Program-made: the position numbers and the translations under genes
Shown: positions 1 through 4,977 of the stretch, piece after piece
How positions within the stretch are numbered: position 1 is the first letter of the stretch
Layout of the letters: each line of letters begins with the position of its first letter
Assembly (NCBI GenBank): GCA_002393195.1
Contig: DGIK01000114.1
Location: 187 to 8,433 of the forward strand
Direction: 5' to 3'
Length of the DNA stretch: 8,247 nt
DNA from: Bacteroidales bacterium UBA3824
GTDB taxonomy: Bacteria > Bacteroidota > Bacteroidia > Bacteroidales > UBA3824
Notes under the pieces: generated by a model
Database searches by the model: none
Seen by the model: the letters and a program-made list of their open reading frames with translations, nothing else
What the model was told of the DNA's origin: nothing

Positions 1-953
1 ACACCCTCTGCGACGAGGATCATCCCGTATTGCTCGAAAGCATCACCGTTCCGCCGCCAGTAATCCAGCTCAAGGTCAGCCCGAAAAACAAGAAGGATCA
101 GCAGAAGATGGGCGAGGCACTCCACAAACTCGCAAACGAGGACCCCTCATTCGCAGCATCTTACGACGAGGAGACCAACGAGACCGTCATCGCAGGTATG
201 GGCGAGTTGCACTTGGAAATTATGGTTGACCGCTTGAAGGAAGAGTTTAAACTCGACGTTGAGGTCGGCGAACCCTCGGTTGCATACCGCGAGACATTCC
301 TCGAGGAGAGGGATTGCGAATACAAGTACGCTAAGCAGTCGGGCGGTAAGGGTCAGTACGCTTACATCAAGATGATTATGACCCCGAATCCTGGCAAGGG
401 CTACGAGTTCGAGAACACCGTCAAGGGTGGTCACATCCCCGGCGAGTTCATTCCTTCGGTTGACAAGGGTATCCAGAAAACCTTGGAGAAGGGCGTTTTG
501 GCAGGCTTCCCGGTTGTCGATGTCAAGATCAACCTCTACGACGGTGGTTTCCACCCGGTTGACTCCTCCGACTTCGCATTCCAGACCTGTGCGTCCATCT
601 GTTTTAAGGAAAACTTCATGAAGGCTCATCCGGTATTGCTCGAACCCGTGATGAAACTCGAAGTAATCACTCCCGACGAGTATATGGGCGACATCATCGG
701 CAACCTCAACAAGCGTCGTGGCCGCATCGAGCAGCAGGGGCCTCACCCGCACCGCAAGGGCTTGACCGAAATCAAGGGCTTCGTTCCTTTGGCAGGTATG
801 TTCGGTTACGCCAACGACCTCCGCAACATTTCTTCTGGCCGTGCCAACTTCTCGATGGAGTTTGCACAGTACGAGCAGCTCAACGCCGCTACTCAGGAAG
901 AGGTATTGAAGAAACTCGCTCAAAAGCGCGAGCAAGAGGCCGCCAACAAGTAG
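1..953 (+). CDS. fusA: Elongation factor G, C-terminal part (5' end outside window)
   Basis: Translocation GTPase that moves tRNA and mRNA through the ribosome; cytoplasmic. The reading frame is open from base 3, and about 317 residues are visible of a protein usually near 700. The GTPase domain and most of domain II lie upstream. What is seen begins at the end of domain II (LCDEDHPVLLE), then domain III (DQQKMGEAL, NEDPSF, IAGMGELHLEIMVDRLK), domain IV from VAYRETF, and domain V (EPVMKLEVITPDEYMGDIIGNLNKRRG). The domain IV tip keeps the functionally important histidine in GGFHPVDSSD. Domain V carries an unusual segment, QQGPHPHRKG, and the protein ends in a Lys/Glu/Gln-rich tail after MEFAQYEQL. 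Bacteroidota often carry more than one EF-G, so this could be a paralogue rather than the main copy. TAG is at 951-953, followed by a strong terminator. The family call is secure; which paralogue is not. Confidence 0.96.
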   Translation, partial: TLCDEDHPVLLESITVPPPVIQLKVSPKNKKDQQKMGEALHKLANEDPSFAASYDEETNETVIAGMGELHLEIMVDRLKEEFKLDVEVGEPSVAYRETFLEERDCEYKYAKQSGGKGQYAYIKMIMTPNPGKGYEFENTVKGGHIPGEFIPSVDKGIQKTLEKGVLAGFPVVDVKINLYDGGFHPVDSSDFAFQTCASICFKENFMKAHPVLLEPVMKLEVITPDEYMGDIIGNLNKRRGRIEQQGPHPHRKGLTEIKGFVPLAGMFGYANDLRNISSGRANFSMEFAQYEQLNAATQEEVLKKLAQKREQEAANK

Positions 954-981
954 GCTAATTTGATTGACACAATGCAATAAT

Positions 982-1019
982 AAAAACGGCTGTCACAGAG
1001 ACGTGGCAGCCGTTTTTTT
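982..1019 (+). terminator. Intrinsic terminator after EF-G gene
   Basis: A 10-bp stem pairs 987-996 (CGGCTGTCAC) with 1003-1012 (GTGGCAGCCG), with one G-U pair and a 6-nt loop. It is extended by A5 (982-986) facing T7 (1013-1019). GC-rich stem plus T run is a textbook Rho-independent terminator. It separates the EF-G transcript from the repeat array that begins right after it. Confidence 0.93.
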
Positions 1020-1027
1020 ATGCAATC

Positions 1028-1140
1028 CTTGAAAACGTGCAGAATCAGCACTTCCGCAACCCTTGAAAACATAAGAAAATATATTTGCGTAAGTCTTGAA
1101 AACGTGTTATATTTGCAAAGTCTTAACTCTTGAAAACGTG
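1028..1140 (+). repeat. Four-copy tandem leader repeat (array 1) before the Rpn-type gene
   Basis: The core CTTGAAAACGTG occurs at 1028-1039, 1062-1073 (degenerate, ends ACATA instead of ACGTG), 1095-1106 and 1129-1140, spaced 34, 33 and 34 bp. The inter-core sequence is partly conserved: TATATTTG boxes follow copies 2 and 3, and a pyrimidine-rich AACCCTT/AACTCTT precedes most cores. The last core ends 6 nt before the ATG at 1147. The array starts directly after the EF-G terminator. The same architecture is found at 4859-4971 before a different gene, so it is a mobile or duplicated regulatory module rather than part of either gene. Cores are short and imperfect, unlike CRISPR repeats. The binding factor, if any, is unknown. 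Confidence 0.88.
1080..1115 (+). promoter_or_regulatory. Bacteroidota-type promoter(s) inside repeat array 1
   Basis: TATATTTG occurs at 1080-1087 and again at 1108-1115; both match the Bacteroidota -7 consensus TAnnTTTG. The TTTG of the first box (1084-1087) lies 20 nt ahead of the second box, which is the known -33/-7 spacing, so it can act as the -33 element for the downstream promoter. Transcription would then start near 1121-1124, giving a leader of about 25 nt made mostly of the last repeat copy. The upstream box at 1080 has no TTTG at the right distance and may be weaker. This is consensus matching only; no transcript data. Confidence 0.68.
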
Positions 1141-1146
1141 AAATAT

Positions 1147-2127
1147 ATGGAACTGATTGCAAACCCAATATACGATTCGGCGTTCAAGTACTTGCTTGAA
1201 GACGACAGGATAGCCAAGATACTGATTTCGGCATTGCTGAACCTTGAGACCGCCGACATCATAGAACTTCAGCAGATGAAGAACGACGTCGTGGACAGCA
1301 ACCGCCGCGACTTGAAGATTTTTCACGTCGATTTTTCAGCGAAGATTGTGGACAGAGAGACGGGACGCGAGGAACAGGTTTGCATCGAGCTCCAAAAATC
1401 CTGGCACAAGGAGGAATACCAACGTTTTAGGACATACCTCTCTACGCAGATTGGCAACGAATCCAACGTTGACAAGGACGGCTATCCGCTACATATAATT
1501 TCCGTATATATTTTTGGGCACGTCGTTGTAAGCGAATACGGCAAATATCCGGTTCTATACATCAACCCACACGTTGAGGATCCTCTCGGCAATGTTTTGA
1601 AAGGCAATTTTCCAAACGGCAAGCGCAACCGTTTTCTTGACGCAATGGCGTACAATATGGTGATTGTCCAGATTCCATACGTAAACGCCCGCCCAAACTC
1701 ACGACTTGACAAAATCCTGAGCATCTTCGACGCCGCGCCAAACAGCAAAGTAATAGAATATCCAATACCTCCGTTGCCAGACACAGACGCCGACAAGAAG
1801 GAAATCGACTACATCGTCCGCCGTCTTACAGAAGCCGCCGCCAACAATGAGGTACGCCGCAAGATGAGTTACGAGCGATACATCGACAACATCATTGACG
1901 GCAAGGCAGACGCCGAGGAGAAATACGCCCAAAGTCGGACTCTTATTAAGGAGCAGCAAGAGAAATTGGAGGAGAAGGACAAACAATTGGAGGAAAAGGA
2001 CAAACAATTAGAAAACGTCATCGCCAAATCCGTCCTTGCACTGTCAGGTGCTAAAAGCGCGTCGGAAATTGCAGAAATGCTTGGCATCGAAGTATCTATC
2101 GTCGAGCAAATAATCAATGCGCAATAA
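1147..2127 (+). CDS. Rpn-family PD-(D/E)XK nuclease / putative transposase (PDDEXK_2), 326 aa
   Basis: Belongs to the family annotated as Rpn recombination-promoting nuclease or PD-(D/E)XK nuclease family transposase; E. coli Rpn proteins are DNA endonucleases that raise RecA-independent recombination. The N-terminus has the family opening NPIYDSAFKYLLEDD (residues 6-20). The likely catalytic set is Asp62 (HVDFSAKI) and Glu81-Leu-Gln83 (CIELQKS), the E-x-Q variant typical of this family. A C-terminal coiled coil follows, with repeated heptads (K/Q)LEEKDK at 273-286, then a possible small helix-turn-helix near the end (SEIAEMLGIEVSIVEQI). ATG 1147 is preferred over the in-frame TTG at 1096 because the latter lies inside the repeat array upstream of the predicted transcription start, and because the family starts close to NPxYD. 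It is a single-gene unit with its own repeat promoter and terminator. Active site appears intact; actual transposition is not implied. Confidence 0.88.
   Translation: MELIANPIYDSAFKYLLEDDRIAKILISALLNLETADIIELQQMKNDVVDSNRRDLKIFHVDFSAKIVDRETGREEQVCIELQKSWHKEEYQRFRTYLSTQIGNESNVDKDGYPLHIISVYIFGHVVVSEYGKYPVLYINPHVEDPLGNVLKGNFPNGKRNRFLDAMAYNMVIVQIPYVNARPNSRLDKILSIFDAAPNSKVIEYPIPPLPDTDADKKEIDYIVRRLTEAAANNEVRRKMSYERYIDNIIDGKADAEEKYAQSRTLIKEQQEKLEEKDKQLEEKDKQLENVIAKSVLALSGAKSASEIAEMLGIEVSIVEQIINAQ
1963..2013 (+). repeat. 21-bp in-frame tandem repeat encoding coiled-coil heptads
   Basis: Two near-identical 21-bp units (1963-1983 and 1984-2004) plus a partial third (from 2005) encode KLEEKDK, QLEEKDK and QLEN. 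The period is exactly one heptad, so copy-number changes would lengthen or shorten the coiled coil without breaking frame. Within the Rpn-type gene. Confidence 0.8.
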
Positions 2128-2179
2128 ATTTTGGGGTAAAAAACTATCATAATAAATCTATGTATTTCAATGTGTTAAT

Positions 2180-2220
2180 AAAAATGCTAAAAAAAATTGA
2201 TTTTTTTTAGCATTTTTTTT
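2180..2220 (+). terminator. Intrinsic terminator after Rpn-type gene
   Basis: A perfect 17-bp stem pairs 2180-2196 with 2201-2217 around the loop TTGA (2197-2200). The stem contains ATGCTA/TAGCAT and is otherwise A:T, flanked by T8 at 2213-2220. The symmetry suggests it could work on both strands. It lies about 50 nt after the stop codon at 2125-2127. Confidence 0.85.
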
Positions 2221-2249
2221 GCATAATTCAAATATTTGATATTTCTTTG
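2218..2249 (+). promoter_or_regulatory. Possible weak Bacteroidota-type promoter for leader/sRNA region
   Basis: TTTG at 2218-2221 is followed after exactly 20 nt by TTTCTTTG (2242-2249), which differs from TAnnTTTG only at the second position. A start near 2256 would put the transcript into the structured region that ends at the terminator at 2498-2537. The TTTG overlaps the T tract of the preceding terminator, so the match may be coincidence in AT-rich DNA. Confidence 0.3.
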
Positions 2250-2540
2250 CATTGGATATTCACGGCGACGATACATAGCCGGAGGAGATTCCAAGGACGT
2301 TTTATTTGACGATTATCTTCTGCACATCAAACTTCGCAACTTTGAAATTCGCTTGAAGATACGGCAACAAAAAACGTCCACGCTATATGTGCATATCATC
2401 GTGTACCATATCCTTTCTATTATTATGGTACACTTTTGCGAGGCGTGGACTTTTGCGTTGCTTATCCAAGCGAATAGGCAATGCGAAGGCCTGATGTGTG
2501 GGATAAGTGACAAAAAAGAAATCCCACGTCTTTTTTTGTA
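2250..2540 (+). other. Gene-free region with multiple inverted repeats; candidate structured leader or small RNA
   Basis: The 459 bp between the Rpn-type gene and the next gene has no convincing protein gene, but pairs extensively on paper. Arm A: 2295-2303 with 2371-2379 (GGACGTTTT/AAAACGTCC, 9 bp), enclosing 2314-2320 with 2355-2361 (TATCTTC/GAAGATA) and a small hairpin at 2327-2345. Hairpin B: 2401-2410 with 2424-2433 (GTGTACCATA/TATGGTACAC, 10 bp), enclosed by an alternative stem 2376-2383 with 2443-2450 (GTCCACGC/GCGTGGAC) that competes with arm A. Stem C: 2461-2467 with 2501-2507 (CTTATCC/GGATAAG) competes with the terminator stem at 2498-2527. No match to a known RNA family (tmRNA, RNase P, 6S, riboswitch) was recognised. 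Short inverted repeats also occur by chance, so this is a candidate only. Confidence 0.42.
2498..2537 (+). terminator. Candidate intrinsic terminator upstream of the secreted-protein operon
   Basis: GTGGGAT (2498-2504) pairs perfectly with ATCCCAC (2521-2527) around a 16-nt A-rich loop, followed by GTC and T7 (2531-2537). It lies about 50 nt before the ATG at 2587. It could end a short transcript begun near 2256, or act as an attenuator for the operon, since 2501-2504 can instead pair with 2461-2467. Confidence 0.55.
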
Positions 2541-2586
2541 TTAATCCGAGTTTGGGAAGTTCTACGGGCAAACATTCATAATCAAA

Positions 2587-3216
2587 ATGAAATTGAGAGT
2601 TCTGTTGGCAGTTGTCGCCACTGTCGGGGCAGTTGGATTCGCCTCGGCACAAAAGACAACGACAGTAGAAATCACGGGCAACGAGGCTCGCATGACGGAC
2701 GCTGTCTCGGCAGTGCATGCACGCCCATTGGTCTGCGACGTCAAAATGAAGACCTACTATCAGTCTGACCCGAAAACTGGTGCAATCAACAAAGCAGCCA
2801 AGAACACCGATTTATCGTGGTGCATCGAAAACGACTTCCACAAGATTGAGAAAGAAACTTCTCGATTCACCGACTACTGGTTTCTTTCAAGAGAAGACTT
2901 CTATGCCGTGTATGTGAAAAACAATCACATTGATGTTGAAAATCTGAAAAACTACGCAATGTTCCGTTCGCAGCAATACCACAAATGCGATGTAATCCTT
3001 GCACCGGTATTCAATTATCGTACGGCAACAAACGACGAAAAGGGCGCGGCAGGTGATGTCTACTTGACACTGACAGTAATGGGCTTTGCAGGTGATTTCA
3101 TCAATTTCCGACAAGCAACTATGGAAGACTTCGACTTGTTGAAACAGAACGCTGAACTCGAGTACGACAGACAACGTCAGGGTATTTCAAGTAATAGTGG
3201 TAAGGACGCTAACTAA
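2587..3216 (+). CDS. Secreted protein of unknown function, 209 aa
   Basis: Not recognised. A clear Sec signal peptide occupies residues 1-21 (MKLR, hydrophobic stretch, FASA) with predicted cleavage before Gln22. The +1 residue is Gln, not Cys, so it is not a lipoprotein. The mature part is about 188 residues, mixed in composition, with the segment VEITGNEARM at the start, two cysteines (in LVCDVKM and SWCIEND), a third in YHKCDVILAPVFNY, and a Ser/Asn-rich tail. The alternating hydrophobic pattern around DVILAPVF and VYLTLTVMGFAGDF suggests beta strands but too few for a barrel. Likely periplasmic or surface-exposed. It is the first gene of a three-gene exported-protein cluster and lies 26 bp before the barrel gene, so they are probably co-transcribed. 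No strong promoter is seen between the 2498-2537 terminator and the start. Confidence 0.85.
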   Translation: MKLRVLLAVVATVGAVGFASAQKTTTVEITGNEARMTDAVSAVHARPLVCDVKMKTYYQSDPKTGAINKAAKNTDLSWCIENDFHKIEKETSRFTDYWFLSREDFYAVYVKNNHIDVENLKNYAMFRSQQYHKCDVILAPVFNYRTATNDEKGAAGDVYLTLTVMGFAGDFINFRQATMEDFDLLKQNAELEYDRQRQGISSNSGKDAN

Positions 3217-3242
3217 TTATTCACACACAAAATCAATAAAAA

Positions 3243-3890
3243 ATGAAAAAAATATTCACACTAATTGCTGCACTCGCAATGATTGTCAGTGCGGCGACAG
3301 CACAAATTGTGCATTCTGGCGGCGTGAAAATCAACGAGGAGAAGACGCCATCCGAGTCTATGTGGTACGCAAGGTTCGGACTCAACATGATGAAATGCGG
3401 TGGAGATGTGTCGGACTTTAAGGATTACATCAAGAGCAACCTCGGCTATCAAATTGTCTGGGGATTCGAGAAACCATTAGGTCCATTGTTTTGGGGTATG
3501 GAGTATGGACTGGGTTCACGCGGCTACAAGCTAAAAGATGGAGATGCGAAGGAGACCTGGTTTGCACACAACGGTTATTTCTCACCTTTCAACCTTGGCT
3601 ACAAATATGCCGTATCAGGGGACTTCGAAGTAGAAGGTCACATAGGAGCATACGTAAGTGGCGACTATGCAGGCAAGTTTGTGGAAGATGACGGACACGA
3701 CTCTGAAGACTTCAGCATTTATGATGCCGACGATTACTCCTACGTAGATGCTGGTATGGTATTCGGCTTTGGAGTATGGTACAATTCGGTAGGACTTGAC
3801 TTCAGCTTTCAGAAAGGATTTATTAATATGACAAAAGACGTAAAAGTACACACAAGCAACTTTATGATACGTCTTGGCTTCAAATTCTAA
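3243..3890 (+). CDS. Outer-membrane beta-barrel protein, 215 aa
   Basis: Signal peptide residues 1-20 (MKKIFTLIAALAMIVSAATA) with cleavage before Gln21. The mature chain, of about 195 residues, is rich in Gly/Tyr/Phe/Trp with alternating strand patterns (WYARFGLNM, WGMEYGLGSRGY, NLGYKYAV, VEGHIGAYVSG, MVFGFGVWYNSVGLDFSFQKG) and ends in FMIRLGFKF. A terminal aromatic residue is typical of the outer-membrane assembly signal. Size and pattern fit the small 8-strand porin-like barrels common in Bacteroidota (OMP_b-brl type). An acidic loop rich in Asp/Glu (about residues 142-162) is probably surface-facing. Located between two other exported proteins; with the upstream gene 26 bp away it likely shares a transcript. 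Specific ligand or function cannot be inferred. Confidence 0.83.
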   Translation: MKKIFTLIAALAMIVSAATAQIVHSGGVKINEEKTPSESMWYARFGLNMMKCGGDVSDFKDYIKSNLGYQIVWGFEKPLGPLFWGMEYGLGSRGYKLKDGDAKETWFAHNGYFSPFNLGYKYAVSGDFEVEGHIGAYVSGDYAGKFVEDDGHDSEDFSIYDADDYSYVDAGMVFGFGVWYNSVGLDFSFQKGFINMTKDVKVHTSNFMIRLGFKF

Positions 3891-3897
3891 GAACTAT

Positions 3898-3942
3898 GAT
3901 GTTGCAGTAGCGGATACCAACCATCTACGTTGCTGCAACATT
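3898..3942 (+). other. Long imperfect hairpin between barrel gene and next gene
   Basis: ATGTTGCAG (3899-3907) pairs with CTGCAACAT (3933-3941), and the stem extends inward through G-U and A-U/G-C pairs to about 3912/3928, giving some 14 pairs. It starts only 8 nt after the barrel gene's stop and is followed by TTATTTG rather than a clean T run. It may be a partial terminator or an mRNA-stability element that sets different levels for the upstream and downstream genes. Confidence 0.5.
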
Positions 3943-3978
3943 ATTTGTATAAACAAACTAATAATTATCTGTAAGATT

Positions 3979-4749
3979 ATGAAGAAGATAATAATTACGT
4001 TGCTGGCGATGTTTTCAGTCATCTATGCAAATGCACAGGACGATTCGCAACTTTTTGAAAAAGAATACAAGTTCCCTCTTGCAAACAACAATGGGAAATG
4101 TAGCGTTACTGGAGTGATGGATTTCACGACAGCAAGTTTTGATGATGACGACCTTTTCACCAACTTGTACGTATGGATAACGGAAAACATTGGACAGGAT
4201 AAGGTGCTGAAGATGAGCCCTGCGAACAAAATAATCTCGTGCAGGTATTCAGCAGAGGGTAATTCCGCAGCAATAACAGGGAAAAAGAATACATATTATT
4301 TTTCCACCGCATTTAGGATCGCTGACAAGCATGTCTATGTAACGCAATCCGAGTTGGAAGTTCTTCCCGCTATTTCATTCAATAAGAAGAACGTTGGAAT
4401 CGAAAAATATGCTGCGCTCAAAAAGCCAGCGGACAAAAACATCATAGACGAGTTCAACGATGTAAACAATGAGGTGTTAGAACAAATTATGGATTTTGTC
4501 GGCACCAACGTACCAGAGCATGTCAACAATTGGGACAACATCGTATCAAAACGAGTTACGGAAGGCATGACAATGACAGAAACAAAACTTGCACTCGGTG
4601 CGCCACAATCTGTCGTAGAAGGCAACACGGAGACACAATGGATTTACGGTCTTTCGCTAATCGTCTATTTCGACGATGGCAAGGACACCGACCCGAAGAC
4701 TAAGAAAACAGTAACAAGGGAAAAGAAAGTGACAAGAATTCTAAGATAA
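3979..4749 (+). CDS. Exported protein with BamE/SmpA-like C-terminal domain, possible DUF4468-like N-terminus, 256 aa
   Basis: Signal peptide residues 1-19 (MKKIIITLLAMFSVIYANA) with cleavage before Gln20. Residues about 25-130 have a pattern that recalls the Bacteroidota DUF4468 domain (YKFPLANNNGKCSVTGVMDF, then LYVWITENIGQD); this is a tentative match. Residues about 190-256 show the BamE/SmpA-OmlA-type motif: VTEGMTMTETKLALGAP, then TQWIYGLSLIVYFDDG, then VTRILR, with a charged insertion (DTDPKTKKTVTREKK) in the last hairpin. In BamE such a fold binds the outer-membrane assembly machinery, but this is not a lipoprotein and should not be called BamE. The start at 3979 is chosen over the in-frame ATG at 3874 because it begins the signal peptide and the longer form would overlap the barrel gene. 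Third gene of the exported cluster, 88 bp after the barrel gene. Confidence 0.82.
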   Translation: MKKIIITLLAMFSVIYANAQDDSQLFEKEYKFPLANNNGKCSVTGVMDFTTASFDDDDLFTNLYVWITENIGQDKVLKMSPANKIISCRYSAEGNSAAITGKKNTYYFSTAFRIADKHVYVTQSELEVLPAISFNKKNVGIEKYAALKKPADKNIIDEFNDVNNEVLEQIMDFVGTNVPEHVNNWDNIVSKRVTEGMTMTETKLALGAPQSVVEGNTETQWIYGLSLIVYFDDGKDTDPKTKKTVTREKKVTRILR

Positions 4750-4782
4750 AGGCGACAACTTTTTTTTCATGTATCTATTAAT

Positions 4783-4815
4783 AAAGGGATTGGCTTTGGA
4801 AGTCAATCCTTTTTT
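4783..4815 (+). terminator. Intrinsic terminator after the exported-protein cluster
   Basis: A 13-bp stem pairs 4783-4795 (AAAGGGATTGGCT) with 4801-4813 (AGTCAATCCTTTT), with two G-U pairs and loop TTGGA, and ends in a T run to 4815. A separate T8 run at 4760-4767 lies just after the stop codon without a clear stem. Confidence 0.85.
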
Positions 4816-4858
4816 GTGGTTATCAATCAACACCTTAACAACAATGAAATCCGCAACC

Positions 4859-4971
4859 CTTAAAAACGTGGGAATTTGATATGTGCGTAACCCTTAAAAA
4901 CGTGGTAAAATATATTTGCATAACTCATAAAAACGTGGTAAATTTGCGCAGTCGTAACTCTTAAAAACGTG
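4859..4971 (+). repeat. Four-copy tandem leader repeat (array 2) before the ATPase gene
   Basis: The core CTTAAAAACGTG occurs at 4859-4870, 4893-4904, 4926-4937 (CAT instead of CTT) and 4960-4971, spaced 34, 33 and 34 bp: the same geometry as array 1. The last core ends 6 nt before the ATG at 4978, again as in array 1. The fifth core... position 4 is A here and G in array 1 in every copy, so each array is more uniform within itself than between arrays, suggesting homogenisation or independent amplification. The terminal unit (about 4947-4971) closely resembles 1116-1140. Confidence 0.88.
4911..4946 (+). promoter_or_regulatory. Bacteroidota-type promoter(s) inside repeat array 2
   Basis: TATATTTG at 4911-4918 and TAAATTTG at 4939-4946 both match TAnnTTTG. 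The TTTG at 4915-4918 is 20 nt before the second box, giving a full -33/-7 pair. The second box ends 31 nt before the ATG, exactly as in array 1 (box ends at 1115, ATG at 1147). Predicted start near 4952-4955, with a leader of about 25 nt containing the last repeat core. Confidence 0.68.
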
Positions 4972-4977
4972 ATATTT

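Noticed and set aside
147..977. Long open frame on the minus strand opposite the EF-G gene
   Set aside because: Product is low-complexity and resembles no family; it is a codon-bias shadow of the EF-G reading frame.
1028..1140. CRISPR array reading of the tandem repeats (also 4859-4971)
   Set aside because: Cores are only about 12 bp, imperfect, and the between-core sequence is partly conserved and contains promoter boxes; no cas genes are present.
1096..1146. Upstream TTG start extending the nuclease gene by 17 codons
   Set aside because: Lies inside the repeat array and upstream of the predicted transcription start; the family begins at the NPxYD motif close to ATG 1147.
1147..2127. Calling the nuclease gene an insertion sequence
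   Set aside because: No terminal inverted repeats or target-site duplication could be found flanking it; the transposase label for this family is historical.
2236..2544. 102-codon plus-strand open frame between the nuclease gene and the secreted operon
   Set aside because: No plausible start signal or domain, and it runs through the candidate terminator at 2498-2537, which would sit inside the coding region.
2383..2718. 111-codon minus-strand open frame overlapping the start of the 209-aa secreted protein gene
   Set aside because: Overlaps a gene with a convincing signal peptide; composition is not protein-like.
3874..3978. Upstream ATG extending the BamE-like-domain protein by 35 residues
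   Set aside because: Would overlap the barrel gene, run through the hairpin at 3898-3942 and bury the signal peptide internally.
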